Assembly (NCBI GenBank): GCA_016647705.1
Contig: CM028340.1
Coordinates: 9,549,001 to 9,613,000 of the forward strand
From: Eucommia ulmoides
Lineage: Eukaryota; Streptophyta; Magnoliopsida; Garryales; Eucommiaceae
DNA length: 64,000 bases
Direction of reading: 5' to 3'
Shown here: in pieces, positions 12,401 through 23,349 of the stretch
Numbering within the stretch: the first letter of the stretch is position 1
Layout: every line of letters begins with the position of its first letter
Program-made: the position numbers and the translations under genes
The notes under the pieces: generated by a model
What the model saw: the letters and a program-made list of their open reading frames with translations, nothing else
Database searches by the model: none
What the model was told of the DNA's origin: nothing

Positions 12401-15400
12401 GAATGGAAAACTTCAATATCTGAAGACAAACTCGAGAGCAAGTTTTTTTAAGTGGGAGAGAATTATCTCATACAACAGGAGTTTGTCATTTGCACGAGCC
12501 ACCAGCCTTGAAGTTGAAGTAAATTAATAGTCAAGAGAATGTCAATCGAATGCCTGACAGGCGGGTTGACTGCCTACAGCAGTTCACCTTCTCGCTGAAA
12601 CAAAAGTTAGGAGAACAGAATACAGTGGTAGATGATATAATAGGCTTTGATTGTCTAAGTGAGTTGTATGCCACAGCCAAAGATTTAAAAATGATCGGCA
12701 ACGATGTTGTTTGAGACATCTAGTTGGAGGGAGGCACATCCAGGATGACTTCTTATTCCGAGGTAAACAACTATGTATTCCATATTATTTTTTGCTCGAT
12801 CAGATTGCACGTGAACTGCCGGATGGAGGCTTAAGCGAACACTTCTAGAGGGCCAAGACCATACCACTAGTTGAGGAGCACTACTACTAACCACTTTTGA
12901 AAGGAAATGCTACCAATCGTGTGAGATGAAGCCAGTGTGTCAAGTACCTAAAGATCGACACTAAAATATCAGTCTTGCCGTTACCTATTCTGGATGCATT
13001 ATGGGAAGATTTGTCTACAGATTTTTTGTTGGGTCTCCCGCAACCTAACGAGTTATGGATACTGTATTTGTGGTTGTTAAGAGGTACTCTAAGATTGACA
13101 CATTTCAATGCCTGCTAGAACTTTGATGCAACAAATGTTATGAAATTGTTCTTGAGGGAATTGGTTCACTTGCATAGAATTCCTAAAAGTATCATTTCAG
13201 AACATGACAACAAGTTCCTTTTCGACCTTCAGAGAGTTTGTGGAGGCAATTTGACGCATCTTGAACTACATCAGCAACAGTCATCCACAAACAAACAGTC
13301 AAACAAAGGTGTTAAATCAGAGATTTGGTAATTCCATAAGGTGCCTATTCACACAAAAATCGAAGCAATGGGACCTAACCTTTAACCAAGTGTAATTTGC
13401 CTTCAACAACATAGAGAACAAATCTTTAAGAAAGTCATCATTTGCCATTGTCTATTCTGTGCCCCCAAGGCACGCACTAGACTTAGTTCCTTTTCCAAAT
13501 TCCAGGGGCAAACATGGCAACTGAAAAGATAGCAGATAGGTTACTGACTATATATGAGAAAGTGGTCCAACAGTTGGAGGAATCCATGGCCTAGTACAAA
13601 GTCACAGCAGATAAGAAAATGCGGGAGAAATTTTTCAAGGATGGGGATATGCTTATGGTTTATTGATGCAAAGAAAGAATTCCAGTGAGCTCTTATAATA
13701 AATTCAAACTGAAGAAATATGACATATATCGTATCACCAAGAAGATCAACAATAATGCTTATGTTGTGAGCAACTTGAAGAGTTCTCTATATCTCCCACT
13801 TACAATATGGCTGACTTAATGAGTATTTTCCGCCAAAGGATCAATGTTATCTTATGGGCAAGTTCATTTCAAGGAAAGGGCACTGATGTAGGACAATCAA
13901 GCTCGTAATTTTCCCATTTAGGATACGGTTTCACCAAGTCATGGTTATTTGTTTCCTCGTTCAACTAGGATTGCTATTTAATTTTTTTATTTTTATGCTT
14001 TCTTTTTCTAAAAGTATTTGGATTGCTTTATTTTCTTTTTTCATATACAAGTTCAAAGTTTTCTTTTCCGAGTAGTTAGGGATTAGTTAGTTATGAATTG
14101 GCTCATAGCATGCAGCCTCATGTTTCTGCTAGCATTGATTTATTTCAACCAATCAAGAAAATTTGGGAGTACTACAGAATTTTCCACTAAAATTTGGTTC
14201 TTCCCTGCCCCTCAAGGATTTCGCCAATGAACTAATAGGTGCATATGTTAATCGATGCAACCAAGAAAAATTATAAAGGTTCTCTGAGGAACAAAAACTC
14301 CCTCACTTTTTGCAATAAGGAGAGAGAAAAAGAAGATATACAAAGTTGAACAAGTAGGTAGCAATATATGTGCTAGGGAAGGGGAAGAAGTAGAGTTTGA
14401 GCTAAGCTATAACTTTTGCAATGTAGAGCATATTAAATATAAACTTCATTAGCCAAAATGGCTTGCAGTTTGCACTGGGAATCAACGCAAGAAATGTGAA
14501 GTCTACCTTGGATCATTATCAGCCTACTGTATCTTCAATTCCATGAGAATGAAGGCAGCTTGGCAATTGGACTATACTATTGCGAAATACCAAGTAATCT
14601 CAGTTTCTCTAAGGGCAAGTCAATTGTGTCATTTCTTTCTGAGAGTTATTCATCAAATAAAGAAAAAATTTGGTTCCATCATCGTAGACTTGGACGTCCA
14701 TCATTTAAGACTCAAAATATTGTTTCCTAGTTTGTTTAAGGAATTAGATATTGAGTCCTTTCGATATGATGTCTGTGAGTTTGCAAAGCACAAGCGTGTC
14801 CCTTTTCCAATTAGTAATAAAAGGAGTCAAGTTCCCTTTTATTTAATCCATAATGACATTTGGAGTCCCTCTACTATTCCTAATATATCTCTAAAGCACG
14901 ATGGTTCGTCTCATTCATTGATGATTATAGTGGAGTGTGTTGACTTTTTCTACTCAAGAATATGTCCAATGTGAGTTTTGTTCTTCCAAATTTTCATGCT
15001 ATGGTTCAAAATCAATTTGGAGTAAAAATCAAAAGGTTTAGGTCGGACCATGCTAGAAATTATTTCAATCAGATTTTAACTTCATACTTGCAACAAGGGA
15101 TAATTCATGAATCATCTTGTGTTAGCACTCCACAACAAAATGGAGTTACTGAGAGGAAAAATAGTCATTTACTCGATACAACCCGAGTATTTTTGTTCCA
15201 AAATAATGTGTCTAAGTCTTATTGGGGGGAGGTTGTTTTAACAGCAACACATCTCATAAACCATCTGCCTTCTAGAGTCCTAGGTTACAAAAGTCCTATG
15301 AAAGTGCTCTCAGAGTCATATCCCAATCTCCAAACTACCAACCACTTGACACTAAGAATATTCAGTTGTATGTCCTTCGTTCATGTTCACAGTCAAAACA

Positions 15401-18400
15401 GGGGAAAGTTGGATCTTAGAGCAATCAAGTGTGTCTTTGTAGGGTACTCCTCTACCCAAAAGGATTATAAATGTTATCATCCACCTTCAAAAAAATTCTC
15501 TGTCTCAACAAATGTTAACTTTCATGAGAGTCAGTCATACTTCACCACCCCTTATCTTCAGGGGGAGAATTTAGTAATAGAAGATAAGGAGAATCTCATT
15601 GTTCTTCCTTCCTTGTCAAGCCCTGCTATGAATCCTGAGTCTACACCTACCCAAGATAACAAGAGATTATTTGGTCAAGTATATTCAAGGCAGATAGCAC
15701 CTCCAATCCCAGAACTTATGCAGGCCCAAGAGTGAGAACCGAATTCTGGAAACGAGGTAACAATTTCTAATCCCAATCCTTCATTTGATTCTCCTTCATT
15801 TAATGAGCCTGGCCTCCATGAGCCTGAACCTCACTTGAGTAGTGACCCGAATCAAGATTCTCCTTCATTAAATGAGCCTGAACTCCATGAGCTTGAACCT
15901 CACTTGAGTAGTGACCCGGATCAAGATTTGCCCATTGCCCTTAGGAAAGGAACTAGAGAATGCACCAAACATCCCCCTTACCCACTCTCTCATGTTGTCA
16001 TATTTAGAAGATTCCTACCCTCTCATAGGAGCTTCTTGATAAGCTTAAACAGTATTACCATTCTTATCACCTTGTCTGAAGCATTATCTAATGAAAAATG
16101 GAAACAAGCTTTGAATGTAAAAATGGAAGCTTTGGAAAAGAATAAAACTTGGGAGATAGTAGATTTACCTGCAGGAAAGAAACCGGTGGGGTGCAAGGGG
16201 GTTTACACAATGACATATAAAGCAGATGGTACTTTGGAAATGTATAAAGCGTGATTAGTGGCCAAATGGTATACTTAGACATATGGTGTGGATTACCAAG
16301 AAACATTTGCTCCAGTTGCTAAAATGAATACATTCAAAGTCTTGTCGTCTTTAGCAGCCAATTATGGTTGGGATTTGCAACAGTTTGATGTAAAAAATGC
16401 ATTCTTACATGGAGATCTTGAAGAAGAAATATATATGGAAATCCCACCTGGATATGGCAGGAGTTTGAGGAAGAACCGGATTTGTAGATTAAAAAAAAAA
16501 CTTGTATGGGCTTAAGCAGTCTTCGAGGGCATGGTTTGGAAGGTTCGGAAGAGTAATGGTGTCGATGGGATATAAACAAAGTCAAAGAGATCATACCTTA
16601 TTTGTCAAACACTCAAATTCAGGGGGAATTACTGTACTCCTAGTATATGTTGACGATATAATTGTGACAGGAAATTATGAGAATGAAAGACAGGCCCTTA
16701 GACTACGATTAGCAAGTGAATTTGAGATCAAAGATCTAGAGAAATTGAAGTATTTCCTTGAAATTGAGATTGCACATTCCAAAAAATTGATCTCCATCTC
16801 CCAACAGAAGTACATTACAGATTTGCTTAAGGAGGCAGGGAAATTGGAGTGCAAACTGGTGAGTACACCAATAGAGCCTAATCATAAACTTGGGGAAGTT
16901 GAAGAAGATATTGCAGTAAATAGAAAGATGTATCAACGTCTTGTGGGAAGACTCATTTATCTCTCTCACACTAGGCCTGATATAGCCTATACTGTTAGTG
17001 TGATTAGTCAGTTTATGCACAATCCAAAAGAGATTCATTTGCAAGCAGTCGACAGAGTGCTACAATACCTAAAAGAAAGTCCTGGGAAGAGAATTTTATT
17101 TAAAAAGGATGATGGGATGATACTTGAAATTTATACAGATGTTGATATGCCAGATTAGTAGTTGACAGAAGATCGACCTCAGGTTATTGCACCTTTCTTG
17201 GAGGAAATCTTATAACTTGGAGAAGTAAGAAACAAAATGTGGTAGCAAGATCTAGTGCAGAAACAGAATTTCGAGCAATGGCCCAAGGAGTGTGAATTAC
17301 TGTGGTTGAAGATTATCTTCAAAGATCTGAAGATTAAGTGAGATGGACCAATGAGACTTTACTGCGACAACAAATCAGCAATTAGTATCGCACATAATCC
17401 AGTACAACATGATCGAATAAAGCGTATTGAGGTCGACAGACACTTCATTAAGGAGAAATTGGAATGTGGTTTGATTTACACACCATACCTCTCTACAGAC
17501 TATCAGCTAGCAGATGTGCTCACCAAAGGATTAAGTGGCCCTGTGTTTCAAGAGATTATATCCAAGTTGGAAATAAAAAACATCTATTCACCTACTTTGA
17601 GGGGGAGTGTCGAGAGAAATAAAGAAATTAAGAATAAGGAAATTAGTTGTTTTGGAAAATCTATTACTGTGGTTGAAGATTATCTTCCAAGATCTGAAGA
17701 TTAAGTGAGATGACCCAATGATACTTTACTGCGACAACAAATCAGCAATTAGTATCGCATATAACCCTGTACAACATGATTGAACAAAGCATATTGAGGT
17801 CGACAAATACTTCATTAAGGAGAAATTGGAAAGTGGTTTAATTTACACACCATACGTCTCGACAGACTGTCAGCTAGTACATGTGCTCACCAAAGGATTA
17901 AATGGCCCTGTGTTTCAAGAGACTATATCCAAGTTGGGAATGAAAAACATCCATTCACCTGCTTGTGGGAGAGTGTCGAGAGAAATAAGGAAATTAGTTA
18001 TTTTGGAAAGTCTATTAACAACTGTAAATTACTTCATTGTATTTCTAGAATAATCCCTTGATTAGGGGAATTTGATTTATTTTTTCCTTTCTTTGCAGCA
18101 AGGGTTGCATATATAAACCTATTGTTGTACAGATCAAATGCAATGAAGAATTTCTTCTCTCAATACCTTTTCTTCCACATGGAAATTTCGAATATCTTAC
18201 AGTTACCATCCAGACATTGCCTATGTCATCCATAAGTCCATCAATTTCTATCTGCTCAAAGAAAGTGAAAAAGTGGTTGAGCAATAAATGATGGCAAAAA
18301 TCTTGGACTATGGTAGAAGTTTGGTATATCTCATAGTTACCGTCCAGACATTGCCGTCGTCCATAAGTCAGTTAGTTTCTATCTGCTTCTCCGCCCACTC

Positions 18401-21400
18401 ACTATTCGGTTGTCCTTCGGATTCTACGGTATGTCAAAGGAACCCTATTCCACGGACTTCATTTCTCCGCTCAAATAGCTCCAACCTTCCAAGCTTATTC
18501 TGATGTCAACTGGGCCAGGGATCCCACTGACAAACGCTTTACCACTAGCTATTGTTTCTTCTTGGGCAACTCACTCATTTCCTGGAGAAGTAAGAAATAA
18601 ACCGTACTTGTCCGTTCCAATACTAAAGCCGAGTATTGTGTCACCATTGATGCAACACAAGAACTAATTTCGCTTCGCCGCCTTCTCTCTGACATGGGAG
18701 TCTCTTCCCCACATCTATTGTTTTTGATTATGACAACCGAAGTGCTATTCAAATTGTTCACAACGATATTTTTCACGAGCGCACCAAACACATTGAGACT
18801 GATTGTCACTTCATCCATTATCACATTATACAGAACTGTTCATCTCCACTCTGTCAATTCACCGATCAAACAGTAGATATTTTCACTAAAGGGCATCCAC
18901 CCGTAAGCTTTCACACTCTACTTCTCAAAATTAAGATGATATAAACTATGTCACCTTGAGTTTGAGGAGGGATGTTAAGAGATCATTAAATGCAGCCTTC
19001 CTTCTTCTTTCTACCATCAGCACTTAATGCACACCTCCATAGTCCAAAATTTCTGTCATCATCTATTACTCAACCACTTCCTCACCTCTTTTCTCATTAA
19101 TGATGTTTGTCTTATGATTGTGTGTGTGTATATATATATACATATAATTATTCGATGTAAATTGTGTGTTGGAGTAATGAATCTCTAATATGTTATAGTG
19201 CTTAACAGTGTATGTATATAAATATAGATGCTCATTGATATTGCACAAAGAAAAATGATAAAATTATATACAGGGTTTAGATTTCATAGGAGAAAAAATG
19301 GGCAGAGAACTATACAAAGATTAGAATTTAGACCTATGTGACCTCAATTTCTTTCGGGTTTTTGAAGGCAAGCAAAGGAAGGTGACAGCGGCGGTGGAGG
19401 TAGCAACTTTGTCTGAACGCCGCCCTGCAGACAACATCATTATTGATCAATGTGAACATCTTTCTCAGATCTACTGCGACGAGTCGGCGATCTTCTTCAT
19501 CGAGAGCTCTGTTTCTTCTGTCCTAATAGAATGAAACAACTGGCCTCTCCAATTACTGAGCAACCGAAGCACGAAGATGCTCTTCATCTGCCACCAATAA
19601 TCTCCATACGGCGCAACCGAGACGTCCTGACTATCGTAGAGGAGCCTATAGCATGCACACAATTTCGGGCACACAAATCCAGCGTCACTGTGTGCCAGAG
19701 AGAAGAGAGAGAACAAGAGAGACCAGTAGGGATAATGAGCACTTTTTTTAATTTATTTTGTTGAAAGAAAGAGTTTAAGAACAATATTTTTTTGAATAGG
19801 GATGCTAGTGTAAATAAGTAAAGGGGGAAAATATAAAAAAGAAAATCTACGGGGTTATTTATGTAATTTAGTTTTGATTATTTAATTACTTTTAAATGGC
19901 TAAGGAATAAAATTGTCATTACAATAAAACTTTTAGTAACTTTTTAGCTTTAAGGGAAATAAGTAACATTTTACCAAAAATGATAAGTGATTGACAGGTA
20001 TTTGTAAAATGACGGAGGAGGTATCTGGTTAATGGCAAAATAACGAGGGATTGGTATAAACCCTTATTTAGTATAGGATAAAGCTTGGGTTAATTTAATT
20101 CCTTTATTGAATCTTATATGTATGGTTATTATTACTTCAAAACTATGCACGTTGAAGTTTTATGAGTATAGTTGGTATAGTTGGTACTGTAGACTAATAT
20201 AATTGTTTTTTTATTATTTTTTCTATAGGAATACATATTTTTTTCAATTTGTTGATTAACACACTCGATGCTCTTTTATATTCTTTGTGAACATATTTGA
20301 ATTTTAATGTTTTATTTGTTTGGCTGTAGTTGAAAATGCAATTTAAATACAAGGATTTAGAGAATTGCTATCAAAAGATGTAATATGAATTTAAGCTGAA
20401 ATTTAATATAATCATATATGATAATATTCAATTTTTAATTGAGTTGCAGTAATAACTATTATTTTTATGTTATATAGGTTTAGTAATCATAGTTTGCTAA
20501 GGTGTAATGTCCATTTTATAGCAGAATTGTGCTATTTTATCAGTAATTAAGGATATGAATTACATTAGTGCCTTTACACACGGGTACATGCTAGTTAGGA
20601 CTATACTATCTAACAATAAGGAAAGCATAGAAATATAAGATATGCAAACAATGTGATTCAATTGAAATTTTTATCTATACCACATTGTGCTATTTTATCA
20701 GTAATTAAAGAAATGAATTACATTAGTGCCTTTAAACTTGGGCACATGCAAGTTAGAAATATACTATGTTTCTACCAATAGAGATAGCATAGGAAATATA
20801 AGAAATGCAAACAATCTAATTCAATTAAAAAATTTATCTATAACAATAGGGAGAGCATAGGAAATATAAGAAGTGCAAACAATGTAATTCAATTAAAAAA
20901 TTTATCTATACCATACATAAAGGGAGAGCAAGGGGTAGTTAATTATTTTTGTTGTCATGCTACATCTCCATGTTTGTATTATATTTTTAATTCTATTTAA
21001 ATCATTATCAAAAATGTTATCGAAATAATTATGATAATTCTCATCATATTAAAATAAATAAGAAACACATTATGTGGGCTAGATACGCTAGTATTATATT
21101 AAACAAGTGAAATAGAATTCTGAATAAATTTATTGAATTGAACAAGACAATTATAACTAGAATTCATACTGTCAACAATCCGCCAATGCACCAATTCAAA
21201 TATACCGTCAAGAGGAATAGGTAAATGCAAAAGCACATGCAAAAAATAGCATAACCGTGAACCACTCAAATAAGAGAACAGCAAAATTGTCTTGTTACAA
21301 TGGCTCTACAGTTTCTATTCAATAAGAAAAATAAAATTTCATTTTTATATAGGTCTCCAGTTATTATTATAAACATAAACATATTCACATACATCAAAAA

Positions 21401-21806
21401 AATTTACAACACAATATAGGGACGAAACTGCATAAAAGGACATCATTGGGTTCATTTAATCGAGAGATCAAGAGAGAGAGAGAGAGAGAGCAGAGAAAAT
21501 ACAGATATAATTAAAGTTAGAACCTGTGAGATCCCCAGTAATGAGGACAAGGGAAGGATTGATCATCGAAAGAGCAGGGCCTACCAATTCTTTGAAGCCA
21601 ATAGCTCTGTCGGGATGGTGAACACTGAAATGGAGATCAGAGAGCTGTACCACCCACACAACATCATCTGGTCCACCCTTTAAATCTATAATCCATCTAT
21701 TTTTGGTAGAATTGGTTCGATGAAGAGACAAGATTGCTGACGGAGATATAGTTAATAACCATAAAAGAAGATTCAGAAGAAGAATACCACCCATGTCTCT
21801 TCCCAT
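3353..21806 (-). CDS. TMEM62-type membrane metallophosphoesterase (4 exons)
   Basis: The exons are 21524-21806, 10555-10796, 4185-5711 and 3353-3469. They join at GT/AG sites in phase 1, 0 and 0 into 722 codons without a stop. Residues 1-28 form a hydrophobic signal or anchor. Metallophosphoesterase motifs follow: DLH at 57-59, GDLTD at 91-95, GNHD at 137-140, GHFP at 233-236 and GHLH at 264-267, so every metal-ligand motif is present. Hydrophobic spans near 487-509, 545-566, 600-624, 668-682 and 704-716 suggest a multi-pass C-terminal half, as in the TMEM62 family and Arabidopsis At3g03305-type proteins. The catalytic domain probably faces a lumen or the outside. The substrate is unknown. 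Introns 1 and 2 are swollen by transposons, yet the coding parts look intact, which argues for a functional gene. Expression cannot be judged from sequence. Confidence 0.9.
3470..4184 (-). other. intron 3 of the metallophosphoesterase gene
   Basis: This is a 715-bp AT-rich intron with normal ends. It holds an (AAAAT)n microsatellite near 3718-3747. No transposon was recognised. Confidence 0.8.
4185..5711 (-). CDS. metallophosphoesterase exon 3
   Basis: This exon has 1527 bases (509 codons), from acceptor TTGCAG/GCAGG to donor AAG/GTAAGG. It carries [17 protein letters not shown] and [10 protein letters not shown] and then four hydrophobic spans. The open frame extends past the donor into intron 3, but the homologous continuation (KNCRAL) is in exon 4. 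Confidence 0.88.
6306..6630. repeat. diverged direct repeat (two ~97-bp copies)
   Basis: The copies at about 6306-6402 and 6531-6630 share GGTTCCAAYCTAAAAC, ATAGAYTACTTTG and GAGATTCYRACA-like stretches, with about 130 bp between them. The arrangement recalls a short LTR element (TRIM-like) or a duplicated LTR end. Neither primer site nor purine tract was confirmed. Confidence 0.4.
7510..10215 (-). pseudogene. RTE-clade non-LTR retrotransposon (LINE), degenerate
   Basis: On the minus strand, coding pieces give an RT upstream part at 10204-9899 ([29 protein letters not shown]). After the inserted element is removed this runs on as [19 protein letters not shown]. Next come [20 protein letters not shown], then [12 protein letters not shown] (the box is usually FADD), [16 protein letters not shown], and a C-terminal part ending in WIYIANPS. 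The sequence ends in a TTG-rich tail (7519-7532), as plant RTE elements do. Several frameshifts and stops and the lack of a visible endonuclease show a 5'-truncated dead copy. Confidence 0.85.
8843..9890. mobile_element. hAT-like non-autonomous element inserted in the LINE
   Basis: The ends are inverted repeats: GGTGTTTGGTAACC on the left, and on the right the complement of GGCCCCGTTTGGTAACC. Near-identical 8-mers flank them (ACTAAGAT at 8835-8842 and CCTAAGAT at 9891-9898), fitting a hAT-type target duplication. Excising the insert restores the LINE reading [14 protein letters not shown]. The interior has no transposase. It is filled with GATTTCGAAATC-type repeats and a GAAGACGAC-rich tract (9440-9650), whose long open frames are low-complexity by-products. 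Confidence 0.75.
10555..10796 (-). CDS. metallophosphoesterase exon 2
   Basis: This exon has 242 bases, beginning after the acceptor CTTATCAG and ending at the donor CAG/GTCAGT. It codes residues 95-175, including GKSKDLLTM and the [12 protein letters not shown] motif. It is the only coding island between two transposon-filled introns. Confidence 0.88.
11896..12264 (+). other. open frame with a 99-bp in-frame tandem duplication
   Basis: A 122-codon frame contains two adjacent 33-residue units (11941-12039 and 12040-12138). Each reads roughly [YF]DGFV..VDAQ......AK..LNFEIM. I do not recognise the protein. It lies just upstream of the Ty3/gypsy remnant on the same strand and may belong to it or to a captured host fragment. 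Confidence 0.45.
12540..13830 (+). pseudogene. Ty3/gypsy pol remnant (RNase H to integrase end)
   Basis: Plus-strand fragments across all frames give the RNase H end ([31 protein letters not shown]), the integrase zinc region ([23 protein letters not shown]), the core ([16 protein letters not shown], then [20 protein letters not shown]) and the C-terminal part ([30 protein letters not shown]). Stops and frameshifts occur throughout. RT and protease were not found upstream. Confidence 0.8.
13831..14520 (+). other. probable 3' UTR/LTR of the gypsy remnant
   Basis: T-rich noncoding sequence follows the integrase remnant (for example GGGATTAGTTAGTTATGAA near 14079). It resembles the 3' region of plant gypsy elements, but LTR ends and a second LTR were not found. 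Confidence 0.3.
14543..17606 (+). pseudogene. Ty1/copia pol, degenerate
   Basis: In order: pre-integrase ([11 protein letters not shown] at about 14690, then [18 protein letters not shown]), integrase core with its acidic residues ([28 protein letters not shown]), a hinge with a 69-bp tandem duplication near 15831-15920, RT with an intact [12 protein letters not shown] box near 16657, [17 protein letters not shown], and RNase H ([15 protein letters not shown]). Breaks include a frameshift near 14680, one between 14940 and 14962, a stop at 16252-16254, an A-run frameshift at 16490-16500 and a stop after 17155. No 5' LTR or gag was found. Confidence 0.88.
17296..18011 (+). repeat. tandem duplication of copia 3' end, ~367-bp period
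   Basis: The stretch from 17296 (ATTACTGTGGTTGAAGATTA) through RNase H, the purine tract and the LTR start is repeated from 17663. Both copies run to GGAAATTAGTT near 17640 and 18000. The first copy leaves the LTR after about 55 bp and jumps back into RNase H at a short shared ATTA. Confidence 0.85.
17968..18200 (+). mobile_element. copia 3' LTR (partial)
   Basis: It starts TGTCGAGAGAAATA after a purine tract (GGGAGAG, better preserved as GAGGGGGAG at 17598-17607 in the first copy). It continues through a typical short copia LTR with GCATATATAAACC near 18107. The terminal CA was not fixed. Confidence 0.6.
18440..18975 (+). pseudogene. second copia fragment: RNase H and LTR start
   Basis: Frameshifted pieces read [21 protein letters not shown]-like, [18 protein letters not shown] and [17 protein letters not shown], then [13 protein letters not shown]-like remains. 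A purine tract GAGTTTGAGGAGGGA is followed by TGTTAAGAGATC, a probable LTR start. It is distinct from the element just upstream. Confidence 0.75.
19395..19670 (-). pseudogene. cytochrome P450 (CYP71-like) gene fragment
   Basis: On the minus strand one frame reads [20 protein letters not shown] followed by [14 protein letters not shown] and [14 protein letters not shown]. After a frameshift another reads [19 protein letters not shown]. This corresponds to the region around helices B' to C and beyond of plant CYP71-clan enzymes. The segment is about 85-90 residues of a protein of about 500; the heme-binding Cys loop and the rest are missing. It sits in intron 1 on the same strand as the host gene. 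Confidence 0.75.
20525..20930. repeat. AT-rich tandem repeats (~165-bp and ~65-bp units)
   Basis: A block beginning TTGTGCTATTTTATCAGTAA occurs at about 20526 and 20686. The sub-block ATAAGAARTGCAAACAAT...TTTATCTATA is then repeated again near 20850-20905. No coding potential was seen. Confidence 0.7.
21474..21492. repeat. (GA)n microsatellite
   Basis: A run of AG/GA dinucleotides lies in intron 1 about 30 bp from the exon 1 donor. Confidence 0.9.
21524..21806 (-). CDS. metallophosphoesterase exon 1
   Basis: This exon codes residues 1-94 plus one base. I chose the ATG at 21804-21806. A second in-frame Met four codons later is also possible. It contains the hydrophobic leader, QLSDLHFS and ITGDLT. 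The donor reads ACAG/GTTC, and the split Asp codon is completed by exon 2 to give GDLTD. Confidence 0.88.
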
Positions 21807-22910
21807 TCGTGCTCTCAGAGTGAAGGCCTAAGCAATTGTTGGTATAAATGGGTTGCAGAAACGCAGGGCTACCTGGTAATCAATGATCGGTATCCAACAG
21901 TGAAATTAACCACAGAAATGAAATCAAATCATCAAGAACTATAAAATGAACAAAAACCCATGAAAGACAACGTAATGATCTCACAACAAAAGAAGTTGAA
22001 TCTGACTGTTCTACTGCAGTGTGAAATCCAGGAGGTAAAAAATGGTAAATTGGCATTTCCTCCCTCTTGAGGTCGGTACTGTTTAGACCCCTTTTAAAAA
22101 TAATGCGTGCACCCCTTTTTCTTACCCAAAACTTCTCGTTTATTATTAATGCGTAACAGATTTTCATGTTAAAATATCTGATAAATAAGGGGGGAAGATA
22201 AAAAAAACTATTGTCGAGAGACAGGATAAGGAAATTGAAATTTTAAGAGATTTGAAAACTAAGTTCTAAAGTTCAATTAAAGTGGTAGAACTGAAAAAAA
22301 AAATAGTAAAATTTCAAGTACTGCCATAGTACTGTAATAAAATTCAATATACCATTCAGAATTATAATATCAAACACATATGTGAAAACTTAATAATTAA
22401 AATAATTCAAAACGAATAGGACAGATTGGAGAGGTTTGCCACAAAGACAAAGAGTGGTCTGCATTTCTGGGTAAAATCAAGTACAATTAGTACAGCCATC
22501 TCACCCACAATTTGTGTAAGCTTTAACCTCATCAAGTTTAATACTTAATTTCTACTCCTCCAACTTTATAATAGGAAATTATATTATTAAAAAATGAGAA
22601 CTACTCATATAAAAATCAAATTACGACATCAGATATATTAGTAATGTCAATGGAATGTAAAAGTAATTAACCCTAAACCTAATCTTCCTTCATGAAAAAT
22701 CATTCACTTTTCATTTCATTGATATATGGCGCTAAAGACAGTAGAAATCAATCACATACATCGGACAGTAACTTCAGTAGAAAATCGACTTCCATGATAG
22801 GCCAACGAAATTAATTATCACAATTGCAGAAATCAATTAAAATTGGTGAAAACAGGGAGAAACCATTACATTTTGTGTTAGATATGGAGGACAATGTGCA
22901 GAAACAAAAT

Positions 22911-23231
22911 CTAATTAACTCGAATTTTAACCGGTGAAAACATGGAGAAGATCAAGCTGTGGTTGCAGAGAGATGCAAGCGAGATAGATGTTTGACAATG
23001 GCGGTAGAAAAGAGAGAAAAAAAAAATAATACCTGCGAGTCTGCGAAGGAGGACGACGTAATCGTCCCTGGTGAGGCCGTGAAGGGAGGGGGGGGGGAGC
23101 ATGAAATTTCGATCTGAGGGACTGAGAGCAGTTGAGAGATGAAGTCGTGATGGTAAAACGTGAGAGTCGCCCGTTTGGTCACTGTTTCCTTCCCAGATTA
23201 ATTTAGGATTAATTAATGTATAAAACCACAT
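22911..23231 (-). other. possible isolated first exon, product unknown
   Basis: A GC-richer island encodes MLPPPSLHGLTRDDYVVLLR and RLA, then reaches a usable donor (GCAG/GTATTA at about 23032) followed by a T-rich stretch. Base composition and the donor look exon-like, and the frame is open upstream as well. No continuing exon was found before the metallophosphoesterase start at 21806. It could be an alternative 5' exon of that gene, a fragment of another gene, or chance. Confidence 0.25.
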
Positions 23232-23349
23232 TTGCTGAAGAGTTTTTTTTAATGATTAACCCATACGGAGACTCTACTCCTCAATAATCCTTTTTAAGTA
23301 AAAAAATAATTTTATAAACATCCGTAAAAACATTCTTAGTATTTGATTC

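Larger units (their letters stand above)
10797..21523 (-). other. intron 1 of the metallophosphoesterase gene
   Basis: This 10.7-kb intron holds, from low to high coordinate, a gypsy remnant, a copia element with duplicated 3' end, another copia RNase H fragment, a P450 fragment and a repeat cluster near 20.5-20.9 kb. The exon on each side keeps clean splice sites. Confidence 0.8.
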
